Source: Shimia sp. R10_1 (GTDB lineage Bacteria; Pseudomonadota; Alphaproteobacteria; Rhodobacterales; Rhodobacteraceae). From it: a stretch of DNA of 64,000 nt. The first letter of the stretch is position 1; every line of letters begins with the position of its first letter. Below the pieces are notes generated by a model that was given only the letters and a program-made list of their open reading frames with translations, did no database searches and was not told the origin of the DNA. The stretch lies in contig NZ_JAGHQX010000008.1 in the NCBI RefSeq assembly GCF_017744095.1, positions 124,001 through 188,000 of the forward strand, written 5' to 3'. Positions 18,417-27,371 of the stretch are shown here, one piece after another. The position numbers and the translations under genes were made by a program.

Positions 18417-19193
18417 ATGCGGGCTTTGGTGACGGGCGCAGGGGCGCGGCTTGGGCAGGCAATGGCGGTCTATCTCGCAACGCGCGGCTATGACGTGGCC
18501 GTGCACTATGCCAGCTCCCACACCGGGGCCTTGGAGACCGTCGAAGGCATTGTGAAAGCCGGGCGTCGGGGCGTGACCTTGCAGGCCGATCTGCTGGATG
18601 AGAGGCAGACGCAGGCGTTGGTGCCACAAGCCGCAGAGGCTTTGGGAGGTCCGATCACCTGTCTGATCAACAATGCCTCGATTTTTGAGCACGACAGCCT
18701 GGAGACCGCGACGCGTGAAAGCTGGGATCGCCATATTGAAAGCAATCTGAGGGCGCCGTTTGTGCTGTCTCAGGCGATGGCGAAGCAAGGGCTGCGTGCC
18801 ACGCCAGATACGGCGGGCGAGCCAGTGGCCGCAGGGCTGATTGTGAACATGCTTGATCAGCGGGTGCGAAAGCTTACGCCGGAATTTGCGTCCTACACGA
18901 TTGCCAAGATGGGGCTCTGGGCGCTGACTCAGACCGCCGCGCAGAACGCGGCACCCCATTTACGGGTGAATGCCATTGGGCCGGGGCCAACTTTGCAGGG
19001 CAGTCGACAGTCCGAAGAGGACTTTGCCCAGCAACGCGCTCGGACTGTGCTGGAGCGTGGCGCGAATGTGGGGGATATTTGTGCCGCTCTCGGCTATCTG
19101 CTGGATGCAAAGGCTGTCACAGGACAGCTGATCTGTGTCGACGGCGGGCAGCATCTTGCGTGGCAGACACCGGATAATGCGGTTTCAGAGTAG
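18417..19193 (+). CDS. Short-chain dehydrogenase of the FolM/pteridine-reductase type
   Basis: A 258-residue SDR. The cofactor loop is TGAGARLGQAMA rather than the common TGxxxGIG, and the catalytic region reads VNMLDQRVRKLTPEF followed by YTIAK near residue 160. An Asp in place of the usual catalytic Ser, with the Tyr-x3-Lys retained, is characteristic of pteridine reductases and FolM, which reduce dihydromonapterin or dihydrofolate with NADPH. NNASIFEHDS also fits. Start at 18417 has GGCAGGAG upstream. The annotation is by motif; an unrelated SDR substrate is possible. Confidence 0.8.
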   Translation: MRALVTGAGARLGQAMAVYLATRGYDVAVHYASSHTGALETVEGIVKAGRRGVTLQADLLDERQTQALVPQAAEALGGPITCLINNASIFEHDSLETATRESWDRHIESNLRAPFVLSQAMAKQGLRATPDTAGEPVAAGLIVNMLDQRVRKLTPEFASYTIAKMGLWALTQTAAQNAAPHLRVNAIGPGPTLQGSRQSEEDFAQQRARTVLERGANVGDICAALGYLLDAKAVTGQLICVDGGQHLAWQTPDNAVSE

Positions 19194-19550
19194 GGCGCTG
19201 AGCCGCCTGATTTGCAATATCTGACATGCGGGTTTGGGTCTCTGTTTTGGAGCCATTCTAAAATGGGGGCGGCTGAGTTGTGCACGGATCACGGCGCTGT
19301 CATCTAAATGTTACTTTTTGTTAATGTTTTCAATAATTTGAGCTTTATACAAAAAAATATCGTTTAATTACATGTGCTTACAATATTGCCTAAAAAATAG
19401 GCGGATTAACATTCTGCGTTTAAAATAAGGAGTTTCGCTAAGGTTGAGGAAGATATCTCCAGACTTATCCACAGTTTCCGTGGATGTAATTCACCTTGCA
19501 CGGGGGCGCTTAAGATTGCAGACCAACCAAAAGAATCATATTTGTCGGTC
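19194..19550. other. Gene-free spacer with an AT-rich block and a DnaA-box-like site
   Basis: No convincing gene. Bases 19309-19437 are strikingly AT-rich for this genome. A perfect TTATCCACA (consensus DnaA box) lies at 19465-19473, inside the inverted repeat ATCCAC...GTGGAT (7-base spacer). The uvrC promoter must lie here or upstream. I see no cluster of further boxes. Confidence 0.55.
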
Positions 19551-21425
19551 ATGACTTCTGACATTGATACTTCGCCCGCGGGCCCGACCGGACACGCCTG
19601 TATTCAAGCCTATCTGAAAACGCTTGATGGCTCGCCCGGTGTGTACCGCATGCTCGATGCGCAGGCGCGGGTGCTGTATGTCGGCAAGGCCCGGAATTTG
19701 CGGGCAAGGGTGTCAAACTATGCGCGGCCCAGTGGGCACTCCGGGCGGATTGCGCGGATGATTTCTGAAACTGCGTCGATGATGTTTCTGACCACCAAGA
19801 CGGAAACGGAAGCGCTGCTGCTGGAGCAGAATCTGATCAAGCAGTTGAAGCCAAAGTACAATGTGCTGCTGCGTGATGACAAAAGCTTCCCCTACATCTT
19901 CATTTCCTCAGAACATGACTTTCCGCGTATTGAAAAACATCGGGGGGCGAAAACACGTAAGGGGCGCTATTACGGACCCTTTGCGAGTGCGGGTGCGGTC
20001 AACCGGACGCTCAACACGCTGCAAAAGGTATTTCTGCTGCGCAGCTGCAGCGATCGTGAGGTTGAGGCGGGGGATCGGCCGTGCCTGAATTATCATATGA
20101 AGCGCTGTGCTGGCCCCTGTGGCAGCAAGATCAGCAAAGAGGATTATGCCAAGCTTGTGGCCGCGGCAGATGACTTTCTGCGTGGCCGCTCGACCAAGGT
20201 GCAATCCGATCTGGCAGAAGAAATGCAGCTGGCTTCAGAGAACTTGGAGTTTGAAAAAGCCGCAGCCTTGCGGGATCGCATTCGGGCGTTGACCCATGTG
20301 CAGAGCGCGCAAGGCATCAACCCGCAGGGCGTGAAAGAGGCTGACGTCATCGCGCTGCATCTGGAAAACGGGCAAGCCTGTGTGCAGGTGTTTTTCATCC
20401 GTGCCAATCAGAACTGGGGCAACCGCGATTTCTATCCACGTGTTGGCAGTGAGATTGAGGCGGCAGAAGTTTTGGAAGCTTTCATTGGCCAGTTTTATGA
20501 CAGCAAAGAGCCGCCAAGGCAGCTGATCCTGTCGCATCCGATTGAAAACATAGAACTTATGGCGGAGGCGCTGAGTTCTAAGGCCGGGCGTAAGGTCGAG
20601 GTGATCGTGCCCAAACGTGGCGAAAAGGCGGAGCTTGTGGAAGGGGCCGCCCGCAATGCTCGCGAAAGCCTGGCGCGCAAGATGAGCGAAACCGCTACAC
20701 AGGCAAAGCTGTTGGCCGGTATGGCAGAGGCGTTCAATCTGCCGGCGCCACCGCAACGGATCGAAGTCTATGACAACAGCCACATTCAGGGCGCCCATGC
20801 CGTGGGCGGTATGATTGTGGCTGGGCCAGAAGGTTTCATGAAAAACAGCTATCGCAAGTTCAACATCAAGGGGGATGAGATCACGCCGGGCGATGACTTT
20901 GGCATGATGAAAGAGGTGCTACACCGCCGTTTCTCTCGCTTGCAAAAAGAAGACCCGGATCGCGAAAAGGGCATGTGGCCGGATTTGTTACTGATTGATG
21001 GCGGGGCTGGGCAGGTGAGCGCGGTCCATGAAATCATGGTGCAGCATGGGGTGCATGAAATCCCAATGGTGGGCGTTGCCAAGGGGGTGGATCGGGATCA
21101 CGGCAAGGAAGAGTTCCACCGTGTGGGGCAGCGCGCGTTTGCCTTGCGGCGCAATGATCCGGTGCTCTACTTCATCCAACGTCTGCGCGATGAGGCGCAC
21201 CGATTTGCGATTGGCACCCATCGGGCCAAACGCGCCAAGACTGTGAGCGCAACGCCATTGGATGACGTGCCGGGTGTGGGCGCGACCCGAAAACGCGCAT
21301 TGCTGGCGCATTTTGGCAGCGCCAAGGCCGTCACGCGCGCCAATTTGGCGGATTTGAAAGCGGTGGATGGCGTCTCTGACAAACTCGCAGAAACAATCTA
21401 TGACTTTTTCCATGAGGGGGGATGA
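19551..21425 (+). CDS. uvrC: UvrABC excinuclease subunit C
   Basis: A 624-residue nuclease making both incisions in nucleotide excision repair. Domains in order: GIY-YIG nuclease ([24 protein letters not shown]), cysteine region ([13 protein letters not shown]), UVR motif binding UvrB ([18 protein letters not shown], about residue 230), RNase H-like C-terminal nuclease ([31 protein letters not shown]) and the double helix-hairpin-helix tail ([29 protein letters not shown]). The ATG at 19551 is preferred; a TTG three codons upstream is possible. Neither has a strong ribosome-binding site. Confidence 0.96.
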   Translation: MTSDIDTSPAGPTGHACIQAYLKTLDGSPGVYRMLDAQARVLYVGKARNLRARVSNYARPSGHSGRIARMISETASMMFLTTKTETEALLLEQNLIKQLKPKYNVLLRDDKSFPYIFISSEHDFPRIEKHRGAKTRKGRYYGPFASAGAVNRTLNTLQKVFLLRSCSDREVEAGDRPCLNYHMKRCAGPCGSKISKEDYAKLVAAADDFLRGRSTKVQSDLAEEMQLASENLEFEKAAALRDRIRALTHVQSAQGINPQGVKEADVIALHLENGQACVQVFFIRANQNWGNRDFYPRVGSEIEAAEVLEAFIGQFYDSKEPPRQLILSHPIENIELMAEALSSKAGRKVEVIVPKRGEKAELVEGAARNARESLARKMSETATQAKLLAGMAEAFNLPAPPQRIEVYDNSHIQGAHAVGGMIVAGPEGFMKNSYRKFNIKGDEITPGDDFGMMKEVLHRRFSRLQKEDPDREKGMWPDLLLIDGGAGQVSAVHEIMVQHGVHEIPMVGVAKGVDRDHGKEEFHRVGQRAFALRRNDPVLYFIQRLRDEAHRFAIGTHRAKRAKTVSATPLDDVPGVGATRKRALLAHFGSAKAVTRANLADLKAVDGVSDKLAETIYDFFHEGG

Positions 21426-21515
21426 ACCCTGCGTACGGTGGCCTTGTGGCGACAGGCAACACTTGTGGTGCGGAGAGGGCTTTTGATTGCACGGAAAAGC
21501 GCTTAGGAAGTGGCT

Positions 21516-22175
21516 ATGACTTGGAACATACCCAATATTCTTTCTGTGCTTCGCCTGATTGCCGCGCCCATGATTGCGGTGATGTTTCTGTATTTCGAAC
21601 GGCCTTATGCGGATTGGTTTGCGCTGATGCTGTTTATGACGGCCTCCGTTACGGACTGGTTTGATGGCTATCTGGCGCGGCTCTGGCGGCAGGAGACGCG
21701 GTTGGGGGCGATGATCGACCCGATTGCCGACAAAGCCATGGTGGTGATCGCGCTGATGGTGATTGTGGGGTATTCCTCGATGTCGCCGTGGCTGGTGCTG
21801 CCTGCGACGGTTATTCTGTTCCGTGAAGTGTTCGTGTCGGGCCTGCGCGAGTTCCTTGGGGATGTGGCTGGGACGCTCAAAGTCACCAAGCTGGCCAAGT
21901 GGAAGACCGCCACGCAAATGGTTGCGATTGCTTTCCTTTTTGGCCAAGGCGTGTTTGAGCATTACCTTGGCATGTCGGCCTGGGGCATGGATCAGGCGCT
22001 GGTCGATCAGATCATGCTGGGCGAGGTCGAAGACCTGCAGGGGCTGCGCTGGAAACACACCGGTATGGTCTGGGCTGGCTGGGTAGGACTTTTGTTGCTC
22101 TGGATTGCGGCCGCGCTGACCGCTATCACTGGGATTGACTACTTCAACAAGGCCAAGCCACATCTAAAGGATTGA
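21516..22175 (+). CDS. pgsA: CDP-diacylglycerol-glycerol-3-phosphate 3-phosphatidyltransferase
   Basis: A 219-residue membrane enzyme making phosphatidylglycerophosphate from CDP-diacylglycerol, on the route to phosphatidylglycerol and cardiolipin. The CDP-alcohol phosphotransferase motif is complete: DWFDGYLAR, then GAMIDPIADKAMV (D-x2-D-G-x2-A-R ... G-x3-D-x3-D). Several hydrophobic segments are visible. The ATG at 21516 has AGGA seven bases upstream; a GTG two codons earlier overlaps that site. The moaD gene begins 5 bases after its stop. Confidence 0.95.
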   Translation: MTWNIPNILSVLRLIAAPMIAVMFLYFERPYADWFALMLFMTASVTDWFDGYLARLWRQETRLGAMIDPIADKAMVVIALMVIVGYSSMSPWLVLPATVILFREVFVSGLREFLGDVAGTLKVTKLAKWKTATQMVAIAFLFGQGVFEHYLGMSAWGMDQALVDQIMLGEVEDLQGLRWKHTGMVWAGWVGLLLLWIAAALTAITGIDYFNKAKPHLKD

Positions 22176-22180
22176 TCGCT

Positions 22181-22426
22181 ATGGATGTTCTCTATTTCGC
22201 ATGGGTGCGTGAGCGCATCGGGATCCCCAAGGAAAAGGTGGAGACCGAGGCAAAAAGCGTTGCGGAATTGGTGGAAGAGCTCAAGGCGCGGGAAGAGCGC
22301 TATGCGGTTGCCTTCTCTGATTTGAGCGCGCTTCGCGTGGCGGTGGATCAGGAGCTGACGGAGTTTGACGCGTCACTGGACGGAGTGCGTGAAGTGGCGT
22401 TTTTTCCACCAATGACAGGCGGTTAA
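22181..22426 (+). CDS. moaD: Molybdopterin synthase sulfur-carrier subunit
   Basis: An 81-residue ubiquitin-fold protein ending in the required Gly-Gly (FFPPMTGG), whose C-terminal thiocarboxylate donates sulfur to precursor Z in molybdopterin synthesis. MDVLYFAWVRERIG opens the fold; LRVAVDQELTEFD is the central part. The ATG at 22181 has AAAGGA nine bases upstream. It lies directly before moaE, its catalytic partner, and after pgsA. Confidence 0.95.
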   Translation: MDVLYFAWVRERIGIPKEKVETEAKSVAELVEELKAREERYAVAFSDLSALRVAVDQELTEFDASLDGVREVAFFPPMTGG

Positions 22427-22438
22427 GAGGAGCGGGCC

Positions 22439-22882
22439 ATGCGGGTTGTTGTGCAGGAAGCGCCGTTTGACTTTGGCAAAGAAGCGCAGGAATTTGCGTC
22501 GGGCCACAGCAATATGGGCGCGATAGTCACCTTCACCGGTGTGGTGCGCGATGCCGATAAGGGCGGCATGGATCGCATGGTGATTGAACACTATCCCGGC
22601 ATGACCCAGAAGGCGCTGGAGGCGATCGCCGAAGAGGCGGTAAGCCGTTGGACTCTCGGCGATGTTCTGGTCATCCACCGTCATGGCGAGCTGCGTCAGG
22701 GCGACATGATCATGATGGTGGCCACCGCGGCGCGCCATCGTGTGGATGCCTTTGAGGCGGCAGAGTTTCTGATGGATTATCTGAAGTCCCGCGCGCCATT
22801 CTGGAAGAAAGAATACACCGCAGACGGGGCCGAATGGGTGGCTGCGAAAGACGAGGATGAGGACGCGCTGAGCCGCTGGTGA
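22439..22882 (+). CDS. moaE: Molybdopterin synthase catalytic subunit
   Basis: A 147-residue large subunit of molybdopterin synthase. Diagnostic stretches are GAIVTFTGVVRD, IEHYPGMTQKALEAIAEEA, VLVIHRHGELRQGD and the catalytic-lysine region RAPFWKKEY. The C-terminus is acidic (AAKDEDEDALSRW). The gene is 12 bases downstream of moaD, following AGGAGCGGGCC. It ends an operon converging on the OmpA-type genes. Confidence 0.96.
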   Translation: MRVVVQEAPFDFGKEAQEFASGHSNMGAIVTFTGVVRDADKGGMDRMVIEHYPGMTQKALEAIAEEAVSRWTLGDVLVIHRHGELRQGDMIMMVATAARHRVDAFEAAEFLMDYLKSRAPFWKKEYTADGAEWVAAKDEDEDALSRW

Positions 22883-22941
22883 TCCTCATGGGACGCAGCG
22901 AGATGTCGGCTCGTTAACCAAAAAGTTTTCCCAAAACCGCA

Positions 22942-22985
22942 CGTCGGTATCGCGTCGGTATCCCTACGGTATTGCGTCGGTGGAA
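22942..22985. repeat. Four imperfect tandem copies of an 11-base unit
   Basis: Consecutive units CGTCGGTATCG, CGTCGGTATCC, CTACGGTATTG and CGTCGGTGGAA follow without spacers between convergent moaE and the coiled-coil gene. The 11-base period is close to one DNA helical turn. The rest of the 22883-23118 spacer shows no gene. Confidence 0.6.
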
Positions 22986-23118
22986 ATTTCTGTGGCCTAT
23001 CGGTGGCCAAGTCTTACAGAAAAGAGCGGCGCAACAGAGGAAAGCGCAACGCCAAGAGTGGGTATGCGCGCTCCCGGCGGCACTCTCGGTTGCCGCCAGA
23101 AGCGTAAGGGTTCACAAG

Positions 23119-23433
23119 TTACCGCCCCAGCTGGCCGCGCAGTTCTTCAGCTTCCTGACGGGCGTCGCGCAGGCCGTCCATGGCGGCCGAAAGTTCGGCT
23201 TCGGTCTGGGTGAGCTGGTTGGTCAGCTCTGCCTCGCGCTGTTGCAGGTAGGTGATCGCCTGATCGCGGGTTTCTTCGGCCTCGTGCAGCTCTTGGCTCA
23301 TGCGCTCCAGCTGGTCCACATCGGATTGGGCCACGCGGGTGAAACGGTGTACCAGCCAATTGGCAAACCAGCCCATACAGAAGGCCACAAACAGGATCAC
23401 GGCTGTGGTCAGGATGAACTCAATACGGGTCAT
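23119..23433 (-). CDS. Small membrane-anchored coiled-coil protein
   Basis: A 104-residue protein. Residues 8-27 (LTTAVILFVAFCMGWFANWL) form one membrane helix; the remainder, from about residue 38, is a heptad-rich coiled coil (VDQLERMSQELHEAEE, then LTNQLTQTEAELSAA). It begins four bases inside the OmpA-domain gene (ATGA overlap), so the two are translationally coupled and probably work together at the envelope. I recognise no named family. Confidence 0.75.
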   Translation of the reverse strand: MTRIEFILTTAVILFVAFCMGWFANWLVHRFTRVAQSDVDQLERMSQELHEAEETRDQAITYLQQREAELTNQLTQTEAELSAAMDGLRDARQEAEELRGQLGR

Positions 23434-25607
23434 TGTTCTTCTGTCTCCTCGCCGTCGTTCTCTGCGGCGTTTTCGGTGGATGGGGCCTCTGCTGCTGCCT
23501 CTGGCTGGCCCTCTGCTTCGGTTTGTTCTGTGGTCGCTTCCGGCGCGGTGTCTGAAGGTGTTTCAGAGCCTGTGTCTGCGCTATCGGTTTCTGCCGGTGT
23601 GTCTGCTGTGTCTGCGTTTGCTGGTGCGGCCTCTTCTTCAGAGGGCGTATCCGCAGGTGTGGAGGCGTCTGTTGTTTGCGCTTCCGTGCCGTCGGTGGCT
23701 TGTTCAGCGGCTTCGGCGCCTGCCTCGGTTTCGGTGTCTGCTTGGGCTTCCGTTTCCGCGTCGCCCGTCTCTGTTTCTGGTGCTTCTGTGCCCTCTGGCA
23801 GGATGCGGACAAATTCGATGCGGCGGTTGGCCTCGCGGCCAGCCTCGGTGCCGTTGTCGGCAATCGGCTGGCTCTCGCCATATCCGACAGCGGTGTAGCC
23901 GGAGGTCAGCACGCGACGGTCCTGCAATGCGGTCAGAACGGCCTGCGCCCGGGTCTGGCTGAGCGCTTCGTTCATGGCCTCGCGGCCCTGACTGTCGGTG
24001 TGGCCCTGAATTTCGATGCGCAGGTCAGGGCAGGCTTCGAGTTGTTCGGCGAGTTGCGCGATGATGGGGCCAGCGCTTTCATCCAGCGTGGCTTTGCCCG
24101 GTTCAAAGGCAATTTTGGTGCTGTCCTGCAGCGCCTGAATGTTGGCCATGCATTCCTCGGCGGTGGGAATGCCTGCGAGGGGATCAAGCGCCTCGACATA
24201 GGTCACATTGATGGCGAAGTGGTCTGTCTGGCTGAGTTTGTCCGCGAGCAGTTGTGCAATGCGGGCGTTGGCCTCGGTGCTGCCGGTGTTGCCGGAAATG
24301 GACACGGCGTCAGGGGTGACTTGCAGCACGCCATTGTTCAGCAGTGAGAGCGCATCAAGCCCGGCCATGACGCGGAAGGGCCAGGAGGGGGGCAGCGTGT
24401 CATCAAGGCGGGTGGCCATATAGACCGTGTCGCTGCTGAAACGGGCGCGGGCGTAGCTGTCTGTGGTGTCGCGTGCGATCTCATTTGGCAAACGGCCACG
24501 CAGTTGCAACAGGCCCTCTGGGCTGAGTGTCGCGGTGAAGTCCTGTGCGAATGCGCTGTCATCATCGGTTTCTGGCGCAGGTGGCAGGATTGCGAGCAGG
24601 GCAAAGGCGTCGGGCAGGGCGGCTTCGGTTTCGGCGGCGACTTTATCAAACAGGCCCTGCTCCGTGCCCTGTTGCGCCGTGAGGGTGACATCGGCATCCG
24701 AGATGGTCAGCGTGCCGCCGCCAAGTTCAGACAGGCCCTTGAGGGAAGCGACCACCGCATCCGCCCAGCGGGTGGAGGGCACGCCGAGGCCAATCACACA
24801 GTCTGCGGTGCCGGTGAGGCCCGCGTCGCGTGCGGCGCTGAGAATGCGGCTGCGTGCGGCCTCTGTATCGGCAGAGCAGGCATCAAAGCGGGCGCTGTCT
24901 TCGGTCAGAACAAATCGCAGGGTGAACGGTGTGATCACCGGGCGCGGGGCTGAAATGGCGAGGTTGACCTCGACCGTTTTGGGCGCGCGGCGCATCAGAT
25001 CGGTTTCCAGCGCGGTGCGGGCTTCGGCGCTGTCGGCCATGGCGGTGACGTCGACGCGCCCGGCCTGAACCGAGATTTTGGCACGGGGGAGCTCTTCGAG
25101 CGCGCCAAGCGCATAGCGCACAGCTGGGCGCCAGCCGGTGGGCGCGGTGTAATCGGCGGTCTCCAGAAAATCGGCGACGTCCTGCGCGCCGGAGGCGTCT
25201 TTCAGGTCGCGGATGATGGCGGCGCGGTCTGCGCTTTTGGGAATCAAGCCGATAAGAGAGATGCCCGCGTCGTTGCGCAGGATTTCCACCGAGAAACGCG
25301 GTGGCGCGATGGCGGCGGTGGCGGGCACCTGCATGTTGTCGATCACGCGGGAGGCATCAACAATGCGGCTGGCAGCAGAGACGGCGCGGAACCGGTCTGC
25401 CTCGGTTGGGGCGACCCCGGCGAGGAAGATCTGCAGACCTTCGGCATGGACTTCGGCCCAGTCCATATTGCTGCTGGTCAGCTCACGCTCCACGGCGGTG
25501 CTGGAGGTTTCCTCAATCAGGTCGGCAGACAGGCTGGCGGCAACGAGGCTGAGCAGGGCCGCAGTGGCAAAAGTGACAAAGAGGATCAGTAGGGAAGATA
25601 GTCGCAT
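23430..25607 (-). CDS. OmpA-domain envelope protein with BON-like repeats and a long acidic tail
   Basis: A 725-residue protein. An N-terminal hydrophobic helix (LLILFVTFATAALLSLVAAS) is a signal or membrane anchor. Residues about 30-470 contain repeated short alpha/beta units resembling BON modules. An OmpA C-terminal peptidoglycan-binding domain follows, with IEIQGHTDSQGRE near 532 and REANRRIEFV near 592. The last roughly 120 residues are built almost only of Glu, Ala, Thr, Asp, Pro, Ser and Gly, with no lysine or arginine. The OmpA domain should bind diaminopimelate in the cell wall. The tail is unusual for the family and probably disordered in the periplasm. Confidence 0.85.
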   Translation of the reverse strand: MRLSSLLILFVTFATAALLSLVAASLSADLIEETSSTAVERELTSSNMDWAEVHAEGLQIFLAGVAPTEADRFRAVSAASRIVDASRVIDNMQVPATAAIAPPRFSVEILRNDAGISLIGLIPKSADRAAIIRDLKDASGAQDVADFLETADYTAPTGWRPAVRYALGALEELPRAKISVQAGRVDVTAMADSAEARTALETDLMRRAPKTVEVNLAISAPRPVITPFTLRFVLTEDSARFDACSADTEAARSRILSAARDAGLTGTADCVIGLGVPSTRWADAVVASLKGLSELGGGTLTISDADVTLTAQQGTEQGLFDKVAAETEAALPDAFALLAILPPAPETDDDSAFAQDFTATLSPEGLLQLRGRLPNEIARDTTDSYARARFSSDTVYMATRLDDTLPPSWPFRVMAGLDALSLLNNGVLQVTPDAVSISGNTGSTEANARIAQLLADKLSQTDHFAINVTYVEALDPLAGIPTAEECMANIQALQDSTKIAFEPGKATLDESAGPIIAQLAEQLEACPDLRIEIQGHTDSQGREAMNEALSQTRAQAVLTALQDRRVLTSGYTAVGYGESQPIADNGTEAGREANRRIEFVRILPEGTEAPETETGDAETEAQADTETEAGAEAAEQATDGTEAQTTDASTPADTPSEEEAAPANADTADTPAETDSADTGSETPSDTAPEATTEQTEAEGQPEAAAEAPSTENAAENDGEETEEQ

Positions 25608-25667
25608 TCAAGAGTGCCGTTGGCCAGAGGTTGGCAAGGTGATACGACGCGACGCGCGCGCTTGCAA

Positions 25668-26633
25668 TCACAGGAAAAAGGCGGTGGCGAAAAACAGCAG
25701 AGGGAGGAGCCCTGCATCGCGGTTGGAGCGGAACAGCATGACGAGGCGTTCGGCATCATCGGTTTGCAGCATCCGCAACTGCCACTGCATGTGCCAGCCC
25801 ATGGCGACAGGCCCCATCAGCGCCACGACAAGGGCGACAGGGGAGAGCGGCAGGGCGGTCATGAGCGTTGCCAACCCCATCAGGGCCACCGTGGCGATCA
25901 GGAAGCCTTGTAACCACTGCGGGCTGTTTTCGCCAAACAGACGTGCGGTGGATTTGATGCCGATGAGGGCGTCATCCTCGGTGTCTTGGTGGGCGTATAT
26001 AGTGTCATAAAACAAGGTCCAGGCGATGCCTGCCACATAGAGCACCACCGCGGGGGCATTGAGCGTGCCGTTGTGGGCTGTCCACGCCAAAAGGGCGCCC
26101 CAGTTGAAGGCGAGGCCCAGAAACACCTGTGGCCACCATGTGAAGCGTTTGGCAAAAGGATAGATGGCGACGGGGATCAGGGAGGCGATGCCCAAGAGGA
26201 TGGCATTCACATTGAAACTGAATAGGATCAGCGCGGCGATCACGGCCTGTGCCACCATCCAGACAGCCGCCTGTTTGACGCTGACCTGACCGGAGGGGAT
26301 CGGGCGGGAACGGGTGCGGGCGACTTGGGCGTCAAACTCGCGGTCGGTGATGTCATTCCATGTGCAGCCTGCGCCGCGCATGAGAAAAGCGCCAAGCGCG
26401 CAGCCAAGCGCGATCCAGAGATCGTGCCAGGAGGCCTGCCCATCCCAGAGCATGGCGAGCAGAAGCGACATCCAGCAGGGCAGCAGCAAGAGCCATGTGC
26501 CAATCGGGCGGTCGGCGCGCGACAGGCGCAGGTAGGGGCGCGTCCACGCCGGCGCGAGATGGTCCACCCAATTGCCGCGCACGGCGTCAGAGACCTGACC
26601 TTTTGGTTCTTCCTTCGCGGGCGTGTCGGCCAT
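25668..26633 (-). CDS. ubiA: 4-hydroxybenzoate polyprenyltransferase
   Basis: A 321-residue UbiA-family membrane prenyltransferase that attaches the polyprenyl tail to 4-hydroxybenzoate in ubiquinone synthesis. Both Asp-rich Mg-diphosphate motifs are present: GCTWNDITDREFD and DTIYAHQDTEDD. Eight or so hydrophobic segments are seen, and the stretch RLSRADRPIGTWLLLLPCW is typical. The start at 26633 (MADTPAKEEP) is chosen since further upstream codons lie inside the opposing rsmE gene. Its start codon is 12 bases from the rsmE start, so each gene's promoter must overlap the other's coding region. Confidence 0.94.
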   Translation of the reverse strand: MADTPAKEEPKGQVSDAVRGNWVDHLAPAWTRPYLRLSRADRPIGTWLLLLPCWMSLLLAMLWDGQASWHDLWIALGCALGAFLMRGAGCTWNDITDREFDAQVARTRSRPIPSGQVSVKQAAVWMVAQAVIAALILFSFNVNAILLGIASLIPVAIYPFAKRFTWWPQVFLGLAFNWGALLAWTAHNGTLNAPAVVLYVAGIAWTLFYDTIYAHQDTEDDALIGIKSTARLFGENSPQWLQGFLIATVALMGLATLMTALPLSPVALVVALMGPVAMGWHMQWQLRMLQTDDAERLVMLFRSNRDAGLLPLLFFATAFFL

Positions 26634-26645
26634 ATGTAGGTTCCT

Positions 26646-27371
26646 ATGAAACAGGCAAAAGTCAGATTGTATGTAGAGCAGGGGCTGGGGGAAGGGCAAA
26701 CCATTCCTCTGTCCAAAGAGCAGGCGCATTATCTTTTTGGGGTGATGCGGATGGCGGTGGATGATCCGGTGCTGCTGTTTAACGGGCGGGACGGCGAATG
26801 GCGCTGTGTTGTTACCGTGGCCAACAAGCGCAATGGCGAGCTGGTGTGTGAGGCGCAGACCAAGCCGTTGCAGATGCCGCCGGACCTGTGGCTGTGTTTT
26901 GCCCCGATCAAAAAGGCGCGCACGGATTTCATCGTCGAAAAAGCCGCCGAGATGGGGGCGGCACGGATTGTGCCGGTGAACACGGATTTCACCAACAGCG
27001 AGCGCATCCGGCAGGATCGGCTTCAGGCCCATGCGGTAGAAGCGGCCGAGCAATGTGGTGGCACCTATGTGCCAGAGGTGGCCGAGCTGACCAAGCTGGA
27101 GCGGCTGTTGGCGGATTGGCCCGAGGGGCGGCAACTGATGTTTTGTGACGAGACAGAGGTGGGCAGCGCCAAGCGGCTTGCAGCCTCTGAAGGTGGCGCT
27201 TGGGCGATTCTGATTGGCCCAGAAGGCGGGTTTAGCGCGGCGGAACGGGCAAAGCTGCGGGCCTTGCCGTTTGCCCATGTGGTGAGCCTTGGGCCTCGGA
27301 TTTTGCGTGCGGATACAGCGGCGGTGGCGGCGATGACGCTTTGGCAGCAGGCCTTGGGGGACTGGGGATGA
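26646..27371 (+). CDS. rsmE: 16S rRNA (uracil-1498-N3)-methyltransferase
   Basis: A 241-residue SPOUT methyltransferase. The C-terminal trefoil-knot AdoMet site reads AILIGPEGGFSAAERAKL and LGPRILRADTAAVAA, diagnostic for RsmE; the N-terminal PUA-like domain covers roughly residues 1-75. It methylates U1498 in the decoding centre of the small ribosomal subunit. The stop overlaps the start of the GNAT gene by four bases (ATGA). Confidence 0.95.
   Translation: MKQAKVRLYVEQGLGEGQTIPLSKEQAHYLFGVMRMAVDDPVLLFNGRDGEWRCVVTVANKRNGELVCEAQTKPLQMPPDLWLCFAPIKKARTDFIVEKAAEMGAARIVPVNTDFTNSERIRQDRLQAHAVEAAEQCGGTYVPEVAELTKLERLLADWPEGRQLMFCDETEVGSAKRLAASEGGAWAILIGPEGGFSAAERAKLRALPFAHVVSLGPRILRADTAAVAAMTLWQQALGDWG

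Noticed and set aside
19300-19550. Replication origin upstream of uvrC
   Set aside because: Only one consensus DnaA box is present and none of the genes usual near alphaproteobacterial origins is adjacent.
19445-19554. A 35-codon TTG-start frame just before uvrC
   Set aside because: Possible leader peptide, but the start codon and spacing from the GGAG are poor and no conserved residues are visible.
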